Source: Bacillus australimaris
GTDB taxonomy: Bacteria; Bacillota; Bacilli; Bacillales; Bacillaceae
Direction: 5' to 3'
Assembly (NCBI RefSeq): GCF_001307105.1
Contig: NZ_LGYN01000012.1
Location: 434,001-498,000 of the forward strand
Length of the DNA: 64,000 nt
The translations under genes and the position numbers were made by a program. This document shows, one piece after another, positions 35,165 through 43,477 of this stretch. The notes below the pieces were generated by a model. That model was not told where the DNA came from. It searched no databases and worked only from the letters and a program-made list of their open reading frames with translations. Positions within the stretch are counted from its first letter, which is position 1, and every line of letters starts with the position of its first letter.

Positions 35165-35190
35165 TTATCGACAAAAACAAGTACTCTTTC
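35165..35190 (-). promoter_or_regulatory. probable sigma-D promoter of lytD
   Basis: Minus strand GAAA (35187-35190), 14 bases, then GTCGATAA (35165-35172), seven of eight matching the sigma-D -10 GCCGATAA. lytD belongs to the sigma-D motility and autolysin regulon in B. subtilis. The -35 is imperfect. Confidence 0.55.
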
Positions 35191-35242
35191 AAGTCGTTTA
35201 TGCAATCGAAAAATAGAGGACTCACTCGAAGCCCTCCATTCC

Positions 35243-36193
35243 TTATATATGAGATACAATCAGTTCACAAGATCCTTCAATTGAGAAGCTTCCTGTTTCA
35301 GCTGGCAAGATAAAATGAGCTCCTTTAGGCAGTGGATATGTGTTTCCATCATGCTCTAAAGAGCCTTCCCCACTAATCACACTGCACAGCAAAAATGGAT
35401 AATCTTGCGAAAGCTCTACTTTTTGATCAATCTCCCATTTATACACGGAGAAATATTCTGCTTCGACAAATGTTCGAATGGTGATTCCCTGACGTGTTTC
35501 AACTGATTCATCTGCATAACCGTCTACATGAGGGACCGTTGTGACATCAATGGCTTGCGCAAAATGAAGTTCACGTTCATTGCCATCCTGGTCTTTTCGT
35601 TCATAATCATATACCCGATAGGTTGTGTCTGAGCTTTGCTGCGTTTCAAGGACAAGCGTTCCCTCGCAAAGTGCATGAATGGTACCGCTTGGCACATAAT
35701 AAAAATCACCAGGCTTAATCTTCACCCGCCGCAAAAGACCTTCCCAATCTCCACTGTTCATCATGGTTACGAGCTCAGTTCTTGTTCTTGCATTGTGCCC
35801 ATAGATCATTTCTGCTCCTTCATTGCAGTCAATGATATACCAGCACTCTGTTTTTCCAAGCTCACCATTTTCATGTCTTTCCGCATAATCATCGTCTGGA
35901 TGAACTTGAACGGACAAGTCTTGATTTGCATCTAAAATTTTGGTTAAGAGCGGGAATCGATCGCCTTCCATCCCTCCGAACAATTCTCTGTGATTGTCCC
36001 ACAGTTCGATCAGCGTTTTCCCTTTATACGGTCCGTCTTGCACGACATTTGGTCCGTTTGGATGAGCAGAAATTGCCCAGCATTCTCCCGTTTGATCAGA
36101 AGGAATATCGTAGCCAAATTGATCCCTTAAGGCTGTACCTCCCCATATTCTCTCCTTCAATTCAGGCAGTAAAAAAATTGGTGACTGCTTCAT
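35243..36193 (-). CDS. pmi: mannose-6-phosphate isomerase, class I
   Basis: Zinc enzyme interconverting mannose-6-phosphate and fructose-6-phosphate in the cytosol. It has 316 residues. Metal and substrate motifs are ISAHPNGPNVV near 42, the LSVQVHPDDDYA zinc His near 97, GKTECWYII with the conserved Glu, and VPSGTIHALCEG near 170. The size fits the short Bacillus ManA/Pmi/GmuF group. In B. subtilis 168 pmi (yvyI) also follows lytD. AGGGAGGAG precedes the ATG. It has its own promoter, with an inverted repeat in the leader. Confidence 0.92.
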   Translation of the reverse strand: MKQSPIFLLPELKERIWGGTALRDQFGYDIPSDQTGECWAISAHPNGPNVVQDGPYKGKTLIELWDNHRELFGGMEGDRFPLLTKILDANQDLSVQVHPDDDYAERHENGELGKTECWYIIDCNEGAEMIYGHNARTRTELVTMMNSGDWEGLLRRVKIKPGDFYYVPSGTIHALCEGTLVLETQQSSDTTYRVYDYERKDQDGNERELHFAQAIDVTTVPHVDGYADESVETRQGITIRTFVEAEYFSVYKWEIDQKVELSQDYPFLLCSVISGEGSLEHDGNTYPLPKGAHFILPAETGSFSIEGSCELIVSHI

Positions 36194-36230
36194 TCAGAAT
36201 GACTCCTCCCTTTTCTACCCTTTGATCATC

Positions 36231-36259
36231 CTTACCTAGTTTCATTGAAAACTAGTAAG
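36231..36259. repeat. inverted repeat in the pmi leader
   Basis: Arms CTTACCTAGTTTCA and TGAAAACTAGTAAG form an imperfect 14-base dyad with no loop beyond one or two bases. It lies between the expected transcription start and the ribosome site of pmi, so it could be an operator or an mRNA hairpin. Confidence 0.5.
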
Positions 36260-36270
36260 TCTCAACTTTT

Positions 36271-36298
36271 ATTATGACGCTATCTAAAAAGAAGTCAA
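36271..36298 (-). promoter_or_regulatory. sigma-A promoter of pmi
   Basis: Minus strand TTGACT (36293-36298), 16 bases, CATAAT (36271-36276), about 78 bases upstream of the start codon. Confidence 0.6.
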
Positions 36299-36341
36299 TC
36301 CTTTCAGTACACCTAATGAAAACGATATCACAAAACATGTT

Positions 36342-37163
36342 TTACCCTTTGACAGAGCCTGCGAGAAGCCCTTTGACAAAATATTTACCAAGGAGAATAT
36401 AGACTAATAGTGTCGGCAGTGCAGCCAATATCGCCCCTGCCATTTGGACATTCCATTGCACAATTTGACTCCCTGATAGATTTTGCAGCGCGACCATCAC
36501 TGGCTGATGCTCCGCAGTGGTCATCGTGACGGCAAATAAGAATTCATTCCACACATTGGTGAACTGCCAAATGGCCACCACCACAAATCCTGTGATCGAA
36601 AGCGGAAGAATCATGTGTCTGAAAATCCCGATAAACCCTGCGCCATCCATTTTCGCCGATTCAATCATTTCATCAGGGATGCTCACATAGAAATTTCGGA
36701 ACATGAGTGTTGTGATTGGAAGTCCGTATACAACATGGACAAGCACAAGCCCTGGGATTGAATTATACAATCCGACTTCACGCAAAAATTGAATGAGCGG
36801 GATGAGAATACTTTGGTATGGAATGAACATTCCAAACAGCATCAATGTAAAAACGACTTCTGATCCTTTAAAGCGCCATTTTGACAGCACATAGCCATTC
36901 ATCGCACCTAATGCAGCAGACAATAAAGTAGCAGGAATGACAAGATACAGTGAATTCATTAAATTGGGAGAAAGCTTTTCAAAAGCGATTTGATAGCTTG
37001 AAAAATCAAGTGTAGATGGAAGCGACCACATTCGCTCAAGGGTCACTTCACCTAATGGCTTTAAGCTTGTGACGAGCATGACATAGACCGGCATGAGAAA
37101 AAACAGACTGCACAAAATCAGTAAAGCATAGAGCACTGGGCGTACAAACCGTCTTGCGGTCAT
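36342..37163 (-). CDS. CUT1 sugar ABC transporter permease (MalG/MsmG-type)
   Basis: Inner-membrane permease of 273 residues with six membrane segments. The EAA loop that docks the ATPase is visible as EMIESAKMDGAGFIGIFRHMILPLS near 165-190. The N-terminus (LCSLFFLMPVYVMLVTSLKP) and the ending LLGKYFVKGLLAGSVKG are typical of MalG-like subunits. It should import an oligosaccharide or glycoside together with the two genes upstream. It overlaps the other permease gene as ATGA. No ATPase gene is present; CUT1 systems of Bacillus commonly share MsmX. Confidence 0.9.
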   Translation of the reverse strand: MTARRFVRPVLYALLILCSLFFLMPVYVMLVTSLKPLGEVTLERMWSLPSTLDFSSYQIAFEKLSPNLMNSLYLVIPATLLSAALGAMNGYVLSKWRFKGSEVVFTLMLFGMFIPYQSILIPLIQFLREVGLYNSIPGLVLVHVVYGLPITTLMFRNFYVSIPDEMIESAKMDGAGFIGIFRHMILPLSITGFVVVAIWQFTNVWNEFLFAVTMTTAEHQPVMVALQNLSGSQIVQWNVQMAGAILAALPTLLVYILLGKYFVKGLLAGSVKG

Positions 37164-38131
37164 GATGATGCCCCCTTTCGGCTAGACAGAAGATACGGCA
37201 CGATAAAGACCGCAACAGAAATCAGCATGACGATCGCAATGGCAGCACCGCCTGCATAATGATTTCCTCTAAAGGTCATTTCAAACATATATACGCCTGG
37301 TACATCCGTGACAAAGTTCGCACCTGGTCCTGTCATTGAATAAATCAAATCGAAAATTTTCAAAGAAATATGAGCCATGATAATAATGACACTTGCTGTA
37401 ATCGGTTTTAAAAGAGGGAAAATGATCTTCCAGTAAATCTGCCACTCCGATGCGCCATCCATTCTAGCAGCCTCTCTCACTTCCTCAGGAATTCCTCTCA
37501 GACCCGCCAAATACATGGCCAGAGAAAAGCCTGTCATTTGCCAAACAGCTGCAATCACAACGGCAATCATCGCCGCAGGTACACCAAACTCAATTTTACC
37601 CCAGACAAATCCGGCCAATATGTTCGTATCCGTATACCACTTAGGCTGGATACCAAGCGTTTTCAAAAATAAATTCACCCCAGTTGATGGGTTTAAAATC
37701 CATTGCCATACGACTCCTGTGACAACGAAGGAAAGGGCCATCGGAAAGAAAAATAGATTCCGAAAAATAGATTCACCCTTGATCTTCTGATCTAGTAAAA
37801 TCGCAAGTGCCAGACCAGAAACAATGACCGCTCCAATAAAAAAGAGAGTAAAAAAGACCGTGTTTCGAAGATCTGATTGAAAGCGGAAATCTTGAAACAG
37901 CATGACATAATTGCGAAGACCTGCGAAAGAGAAATCAGGAACAAGCGAGGTCCAGTTTGATAATGAAACATACCCTGTCCAGCCGATAAAGCCGTAAACA
38001 AAGATAAATAATAAAACCGCTGACGGGGCTAAAAATAGCAGCGCCAGCAGCTGGTCCCCATTCCACTTTTTCCGAACACATTTGACCTTGGGTGCGGGTG
38101 TTTTGGTGATCGGCGATGTGTCCATGCGCAT
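37160..38131 (-). CDS. CUT1 sugar ABC transporter permease (MalF/MsmF-type)
   Basis: 323 residues with a cytoplasmic N-terminal tail and six membrane segments, starting with LLALLFLAPSAVLLFIFVYGF. The EAA loop is EEVREAARMDGASEWQIYWKIIFPLLKP near 225-252. It forms the channel with the MalG-like subunit. AAGGAG lies nine bases before the ATG. A hairpin in the 56-base gap after the binding-protein gene probably lowers permease expression relative to the binding protein. Confidence 0.9.
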   Translation of the reverse strand: MRMDTSPITKTPAPKVKCVRKKWNGDQLLALLFLAPSAVLLFIFVYGFIGWTGYVSLSNWTSLVPDFSFAGLRNYVMLFQDFRFQSDLRNTVFFTLFFIGAVIVSGLALAILLDQKIKGESIFRNLFFFPMALSFVVTGVVWQWILNPSTGVNLFLKTLGIQPKWYTDTNILAGFVWGKIEFGVPAAMIAVVIAAVWQMTGFSLAMYLAGLRGIPEEVREAARMDGASEWQIYWKIIFPLLKPITASVIIIMAHISLKIFDLIYSMTGPGANFVTDVPGVYMFEMTFRGNHYAGGAAIAIVMLISVAVFIVPYLLSSRKGASS

Positions 38132-38149
38132 GAAGCTACACTCCTTTTT

Positions 38150-38179
38150 AAAAAAGAGGCGGTGCTAAGTCGCCGCCTC
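38150..38179 (-). terminator. intra-operon hairpin between binding protein and permease genes
   Basis: Minus strand GAGGCGGCG/(CACC)GCCTC stem (38156-38179) followed by TTTTTT. It is strong enough to act as a partial terminator, a common way to make more binding protein than permease. Confidence 0.75.
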
Positions 38180-38187
38180 CTTCGTCT

Positions 38188-39453
38188 TTATTTCATTGAA
38201 TCTTTTAAAGATGACACAAACTGACTGCTGTCTTTTTGTGTCACGAAGATATTGACGGCTTGATTTGCTTTTGTCACAAACCCTTCTTCAGCAGCTGAGC
38301 CATGAGCAAGAGACGGCGCCAGCTTTGACTCTTTAAAGGCTTTCATCGCCGATTTTCCGTATTCATCATATTTTGATACATCTGCATCCACACGTGCCGG
38401 AATCGATCCCTTTAGCGGATTAAACGCATCCTGTCCTTCCACAGATCCTAAGACAGATAAGAATTTCTTCACGTTTTCTGGATGTTTGACCCCCTTTGGC
38501 AGCCCGAATGTATCAGTGATCACCATAAAGCTTCCCTCCGTACCCGGAGTCGCTACGTATCCGAAGTCTTGATTGACCTTCAAGTCTAAATCATTCACAA
38601 AGTATCCCTTCGCCCAATCGCCCATGACATTCATCGCAGCTTCCCCTTTTGCCACGAGCTGTGAGGCATCCTGCCAGTTACGTGAGCTGTGGTCATCATT
38701 GACGTATTCGAGCATGCGCCCAAAGATATCTGCCGCTTCCTTCACTTTTCCGTCGTCCATTTTCAAGTCGCCCGCCCAAAGCTTTTGATAATCATCTGCA
38801 CCTAATACACCAAGCAGAACGCTCTCAAACAAATGAGTCGCTGCCCAAGGTTCTTTATCCCCAAGTGCAAGCGGCGTAATTCCTTTTTTCTTTAATGCAT
38901 CTGCTGTTTTGAAAAATTCATCAAATGTCGTTGGCGGCTCTAAGCCTGCATCATCAAATACCTTCTTGTTATACCAAAGCACATTGCCTCGGTGAATATT
39001 CACTGGAACAGAGTAGATCTTTCCATCTTTGCTCACGAGATCAATCAATGATTCTGGAAATTTGTCTTTCCACCCTTCTTTTTCATAAAGATCATCCAGC
39101 GGCTCCATTTTACCTGCCGCAACCCAGCTTTCATTCAGCTCTGCCCCGCCGTGTACTTGGAACGTAGCTGGCGGATCATTTCCCTGCATTCGGCTAGTCA
39201 GTACAGCCTTTGCATTCGTACCGGCACCACCTGCGACGGCGGCATTTTCAATTGGGATGTCTTTATTTTTCTCTTCAAACAATTGAATGAGTGCCTTCAG
39301 TCCATCTTCCTCACCTGCACCAGTCCACCAAGAGAAGATTTCCAGCTTCTGTGCTCCGCCTTCTTTTTTTGCATCTGAGTTCGTTGATGAACTGCAGGCA
39401 GTGATAATAAGCATACAGAGTGCTAACAGCGTAAAGCCTAATTTAAACTTCAT
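38188..39453 (-). CDS. sugar ABC transporter binding lipoprotein
   Basis: Extracellular solute-binding protein (SBP_bac_1, CUT1 type), 421 residues. It has a lipoprotein signal with lipobox IITAC near residue 19 and a Ser-rich anchor region. The mature part opens with KLEIFSWWTGAGEEDGLKAL and later has ETMNVMGDWAKGYF-like sequence (AAMNVMGDWA), the usual CUT1 pattern. ATG at 39453 has AGGGGG seven bases upstream. A catabolite-control site lies 24 bases before the start. Substrate is unknown; the nearby uronate genes suggest a uronide or oligogalacturonide. Confidence 0.9.
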   Translation of the reverse strand: MKFKLGFTLLALCMLIITACSSSTNSDAKKEGGAQKLEIFSWWTGAGEEDGLKALIQLFEEKNKDIPIENAAVAGGAGTNAKAVLTSRMQGNDPPATFQVHGGAELNESWVAAGKMEPLDDLYEKEGWKDKFPESLIDLVSKDGKIYSVPVNIHRGNVLWYNKKVFDDAGLEPPTTFDEFFKTADALKKKGITPLALGDKEPWAATHLFESVLLGVLGADDYQKLWAGDLKMDDGKVKEAADIFGRMLEYVNDDHSSRNWQDASQLVAKGEAAMNVMGDWAKGYFVNDLDLKVNQDFGYVATPGTEGSFMVITDTFGLPKGVKHPENVKKFLSVLGSVEGQDAFNPLKGSIPARVDADVSKYDEYGKSAMKAFKESKLAPSLAHGSAAEEGFVTKANQAVNIFVTQKDSSQFVSSLKDSMK

Positions 39454-39476
39454 GATTGATCCCCCTATCCCCATTT

Positions 39477-39490
39477 TGTAAGCGTTATCA
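39477..39490. promoter_or_regulatory. cre site (CcpA operator)
   Basis: TGTAAGCGTTATCA matches all defined positions of the cre consensus TGWAANCGNTNWCA. It lies just downstream of a TATACT-like -10 on the minus strand, so CcpA binding would block the transporter operon when glucose is present. Confidence 0.8.
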
Positions 39491-39556
39491 AAATAAGTAT
39501 AATGGAAGATCCTTGCTTTTTTTCAGGTAAACTTCTTCACTTTTTTATGAAATTCT

Positions 39557-40975
39557 TCATTTTTTTACGACTTGTTTTCGATATTCCTTCGGTGAACAGC
39601 CAACCATTTTTTTAAATACTCGGCTGACGTAGTTCGGATCTGTATATCCTGCTTGATACGTAATTTCTTTTAAACTGAGCGTACTGTCTTTAAGAAGCTT
39701 CTTAATTTTATCCAGCCGGCAAGTTGTCACATATTCTTTAAACGTAAGACCGGTCTCGTCTTTAAAGCGCTTTGTGAAATAGGTTGGACTTAGATCGACA
39801 TAAGCAGCGGTTTGCTCCAGCGTGATGTTTTCACAAAAATGCGTTTGAATATATCGTTTAGCCCGCTCCATGTCATTTACGGTCTGCGTTCTCGCTTCAT
39901 ACAGATCAAATAGATGCTCACAGCAACGGCGGCATTCTGATGCTGTGCTGATGGTCAAAATAGGCAAGTCTGCACGAAGTCGTGATTTTAGTAAAATGAG
40001 CAGCTCTTTTACTTGAGAAAGTGTCGCTCCTTCTAATTCAAAGGCATCATAGTAAGCAAGGGCATCCTCTCTTCTCCCTTCTTCCAGTGCCATCATCATG
40101 TCATCAGCAAGCTCAGGCAGGTGAATCAAGACATGAGATTGTAACGCTGTATTGTAAAAGCCATAACGAACAACCCCACCCTCCTTTTTTCGCTGATAAT
40201 AAGAGAGCTTCGCCTCTGCTGCACTCTTTTGAAGGTGAAGCGGGTTCGACACGGGATGACCCATGCCTACAGTAGGGGAAGGATATTCATTTGTCATGGC
40301 AGCCCGAATGGCTTGCAGGACATCCGCCTTTAGCTGACCTGGCGATTGGTTGCTATAAATGAGGGATGTAAACAGCTCACCCCTCATTTGAATCGGCACT
40401 GTATGAAAAAGTAAGGTTTTCTGTAAATCAGCCAACAGCTGATCCCCGCCAGCCCGCTGAACAGCAATGACAAGACCTGATTCATATTCGTGAAACAGTT
40501 GTTGAAACTCTATGGAGGTGTCGGATTGACCTTGTATGACATGGGCTTCAAGCCACTTTGACTGCTGATCGGCCACTGCCGTCTCCCGTTGTGATGCCTC
40601 CTGCTGAATGTCTGCCGCAACCGCTCGGATCGCTGCAATGGTTTCGTCTTTGTCAGCTGGTTTGACGAGGTATTGTGTCACTCCTTCCTGCATCGCTTGC
40701 TTGGCATAATCGAACGTATCGTAGGCTGTCAGCATGATAAATTTTGTATGAGGACTGCTTGCTTTGATTTCTTTGATCGCAGTCAGACCATCCATTCCAG
40801 GCATTTGAATATCCATGAGCACAAGATGAATGGGCTCGGATTGCACGAATTCAACCGCCTTTTTTCCATTTTCAGCTTCTCCTGCTACATGGCACTCTGG
40901 AAGCCATTCTGTCATGAACTTTCGCATGGCTAGACGCTCTATTTTTTCATCATCTACAATCAATACGTTCAGCAT
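39557..40975 (-). CDS. two-component response regulator, YesN/AraC type
   Basis: 472 residues. The receiver domain at 1-120 has acidic DDEK, the phospho-acceptor Asp in VLMDIQMPGMDGL near 55, and Lys in LVKPADK near 105. A middle region of about 240 residues carries no motif I know. The AraC-type double helix-turn-helix at about 370-470 has YFTKRFKDETGLTFKEYVT and AGYTDPNYVSRVFKKMVG. It should activate the neighbouring transporter operon. Its start codon overlaps the kinase stop as TAATG. It ends about 65 bases upstream of the transporter cre site. Confidence 0.92.
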   Translation of the reverse strand: MLNVLIVDDEKIERLAMRKFMTEWLPECHVAGEAENGKKAVEFVQSEPIHLVLMDIQMPGMDGLTAIKEIKASSPHTKFIMLTAYDTFDYAKQAMQEGVTQYLVKPADKDETIAAIRAVAADIQQEASQRETAVADQQSKWLEAHVIQGQSDTSIEFQQLFHEYESGLVIAVQRAGGDQLLADLQKTLLFHTVPIQMRGELFTSLIYSNQSPGQLKADVLQAIRAAMTNEYPSPTVGMGHPVSNPLHLQKSAAEAKLSYYQRKKEGGVVRYGFYNTALQSHVLIHLPELADDMMMALEEGRREDALAYYDAFELEGATLSQVKELLILLKSRLRADLPILTISTASECRRCCEHLFDLYEARTQTVNDMERAKRYIQTHFCENITLEQTAAYVDLSPTYFTKRFKDETGLTFKEYVTTCRLDKIKKLLKDSTLSLKEITYQAGYTDPNYVSRVFKKMVGCSPKEYRKQVVKK

Positions 40976-42411
40976 TAAGGTCCCTCCTTTATTGGAATGG
41001 TCAATTGAATGGTGGTGCCTTCGTTTGGTCTTGATTCAATTTGAAGGGCATCCTGGACTCCGTAAAACAAGCGCAGCCTTGACATCACATTTCGAAGGCC
41101 GATCCCTGTCGAATGGCCTTTTCTCAGTGTGTTTGAATCTTTCTCTTCTTTTTCTGACAGCAATCTGCTAATCTCTTGTTCATTGATGCCCATCCCATTG
41201 TCCCGAATCCTTATCATCACATAGCTGCCTTCTTGATAGATCGAGAGCTCGACAAGTCCCTCTTCCTCCTTTGGTTCGACGCCATGAATAAAGGCATTTT
41301 CGACAAGCGGCTGTAAAGTAAGACTTGGGATGTGAACAGATAAACATGATTCATCTATGAACGTTTTGCACATAATACGATCGGCAAATCTTGTTTCTTG
41401 TATATGAAAATATTCTTTCACCACTTTCACTTCTTGTTCTAATGTAACGGATGTACCGAGAGTAGACAGCGAATACCGCATTAGTGTGGAAACGGATTGA
41501 ATCAACCTTGATGTGGCTTCCGCCGATTCTAAGTAAGCCATGCGTGAAACGATGTTTAATGTGTTAAATAAAAAATGCGGGTTCATTTGGTTTTGCAGCG
41601 TTTTTAGCTTCATGTCTTTGATTTTTTGATCCAATGCCGCCTTTTGTTTGATCTCTTCAATCATCATTTTCATTTCTTGACGCATTCGTTGAAAGGCCTC
41701 ATTTAAGACAGAAATTTCATCCTTTGAGGTGACGCGCAAATCCGCTCCATCAAAATTCCCTTCTGATACTTCTTTTACGCTTCGAGACAGATGGACAATC
41801 GGCCTTGATATCCCGCCGGCAATCATATACGCCATCCATAATGCGACCCCAATGGATAACACAAACAGACACAAGGTAAAAAACGCATAGGTTTGGTGTC
41901 TTTTTTGAAGAGATTGATAGAGGACCTGATACTCAGATAATTCATCATCAAGCAGTGTCATCGTTTGCTCTTGTATATAGGAGGAAACGGTTCTCACTTC
42001 CTTCACACTTGCAGCATATTCTTTGATTTCCCCTTCTTTTACATGTGTCATGGTCGCATCACTTTCATTCATGAGCGTCCGCATCATATATTGGTATTTC
42101 TCAATGGAGGGAATCTCAGCATGCAGTCCGGCATCCTTTCGCAGCGCCTGATCGTAGGATTTCATTTTCTGTTTTGATAAAAGATATTCTTTGGCAAACT
42201 GCCGATCCTTTTCAATCGCATACGCATTGACCTTTTCATACATCGTTTTCGCCTCTGTTGATATATCATTGAGCAGGAGAAAAGAACGAAAGCTTCTGCT
42301 ATATTCTGATGTGATGTTCGAGCTGCTCCAATAGATAAAAAAAGCGGCCACGTTACCAAGGAGCACAAGGATTAAAAACGCTAATAACAGCTTACTTCGA
42401 ATCCTTCTCAC
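40975..42411 (-). CDS. sensor histidine kinase, YesM/LytS-like
   Basis: 478 residues. Membrane segments at about 8-28 and 178-200 flank an outside sensor part of about 150 residues. A HAMP linker follows at about 200-250. The His_kinase domain has the phospho-acceptor in LQNQMNPHFLFNTLN near 280. The ATPase domain has QPLVENAFIHG and IRDNGMGI, with the late G-box GIGLRNVMSRL. This kinase type pairs with AraC-type regulators. It overlaps the anchored binding protein by ATGA and the regulator by one base. The sugar is probably sensed through the neighbouring binding protein. Confidence 0.93.
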   Translation of the reverse strand: MRRIRSKLLLAFLILVLLGNVAAFFIYWSSSNITSEYSRSFRSFLLLNDISTEAKTMYEKVNAYAIEKDRQFAKEYLLSKQKMKSYDQALRKDAGLHAEIPSIEKYQYMMRTLMNESDATMTHVKEGEIKEYAASVKEVRTVSSYIQEQTMTLLDDELSEYQVLYQSLQKRHQTYAFFTLCLFVLSIGVALWMAYMIAGGISRPIVHLSRSVKEVSEGNFDGADLRVTSKDEISVLNEAFQRMRQEMKMMIEEIKQKAALDQKIKDMKLKTLQNQMNPHFLFNTLNIVSRMAYLESAEATSRLIQSVSTLMRYSLSTLGTSVTLEQEVKVVKEYFHIQETRFADRIMCKTFIDESCLSVHIPSLTLQPLVENAFIHGVEPKEEEGLVELSIYQEGSYVMIRIRDNGMGINEQEISRLLSEKEEKDSNTLRKGHSTGIGLRNVMSRLRLFYGVQDALQIESRPNEGTTIQLTIPIKEGP

Positions 42412-43412
42412 GGCTGCACCCCTTGCTTTCTGTCTGCTTGCTGCAAAGGCAGATCCCCGCGGCGAATCACACTCGTTCCCGTGTACTGGAGCGGTTCTTC
42501 TTTTTCACCTTTTTGCAAACGCACAAGTGATTCAACCGCTTGATAGCCCATTTCATAAGGATGCTGCACGACCACGGCATCAATTCTCCCATCATCAAGC
42601 GCCTGAATTGTATCAGGCAATGTATCAAATGCGAGCACATAGAAATCAGTGGATGGTCGATACTGCGCTGTTACTTGAATGATGCCTGCACCATCTAATG
42701 CACTTGTGCCATAAAATGCGGTCAGCTTCGCATGATCATTTAATAGCTTATAAGCGGCTCCAGATGCCCCTGATTTCGTAATGGCTGATTCTTCTATTCC
42801 AGCAATATGAATGCGTTTTTCAGCAGCAACGGCATCTCGAAATCCCTTGACGCGCAGCTTTTGGTGAATGGCATCAAGCCTGCCTGTGACAATTCCTACA
42901 TACTGTTCGCCTTTTGTATCTGCGATGAGTGCCTGCCCTGCGATAAAGCCTGAATAATAATTATCCGTTCCTACATACACTTGACGCTTGCTCCCCTCTG
43001 CATCCGTATCGACGGTGACGACATCAATGCCTTTTTCCCTCGCTTTTTGAAAAAGTGGTTTGTATTTCTTCGCATCAAGTCCCTGTGTCATAATGCCATC
43101 AACATGCCCAGCAATGGCCATATCAATGGTTTTTAGATGATCATCCACATCCGCTTGCTTCGGTCCTAAATATTCAAGATACACGCGATGAACATCTGCC
43201 GCATCAGCAGCTCCCTTTTGTACAAGCTGCCAATATTCGTTATCAAGTTCCTCCGGTACAAGGACAAAATGATATTGAAAGGTGGACACATCCTTTTCGG
43301 AAGCGTTTTCAATTTTAAATAAATCTTGACCTAATAACGTTAAAAAGATGACTGATACCACACAAAATGTGAGAAATGCACCCATTCCGATCCACTTAGA
43401 TAATGTCACCAT
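42408..43412 (-). CDS. membrane-anchored sugar-binding sensor protein (type I periplasmic-binding fold)
   Basis: 334 residues with one N-terminal membrane segment at about 10-30, no lipobox cysteine, and an outside ribose-binding-like domain. That domain contains YHFVLVPEELDNEYWQLV, GIDVVTVDTDAEGSKRQVYVGTDNY, FYGTSALDGAGIIQVT and VVQHPYEMGYQAVESL. These are features of Peripla_BP_4 proteins. Co-expression with a LytS/YesM kinase and YesN regulator matches three-component sugar sensors such as XylFII-LytS-YesN. ATG at 43412 follows AAGGAGGAGG. There is a terminator only about 30 bases upstream. Confidence 0.88.
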   Translation of the reverse strand: MVTLSKWIGMGAFLTFCVVSVIFLTLLGQDLFKIENASEKDVSTFQYHFVLVPEELDNEYWQLVQKGAADAADVHRVYLEYLGPKQADVDDHLKTIDMAIAGHVDGIMTQGLDAKKYKPLFQKAREKGIDVVTVDTDAEGSKRQVYVGTDNYYSGFIAGQALIADTKGEQYVGIVTGRLDAIHQKLRVKGFRDAVAAEKRIHIAGIEESAITKSGASGAAYKLLNDHAKLTAFYGTSALDGAGIIQVTAQYRPSTDFYVLAFDTLPDTIQALDDGRIDAVVVQHPYEMGYQAVESLVRLQKGEKEEPLQYTGTSVIRRGDLPLQQADRKQGVQP

Positions 43413-43440
43413 AACCTCCTCCTTTCTCATATTTCCGCAT

Positions 43441-43469
43441 AAAAAAAGAGCTGCTTATAAGCATACTCT
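43441..43469 (-). terminator. terminator after the acetyltransferase gene
   Basis: Minus strand stem AGAG..TGCTTA/TAAGCA..CTCT with a small internal loop, then T7. It lies nine bases past the acetyltransferase stop and about 30 bases before the sensor operon, leaving little room for a separate promoter. Confidence 0.7.
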
Positions 43470-43477
43470 CTCGACCT

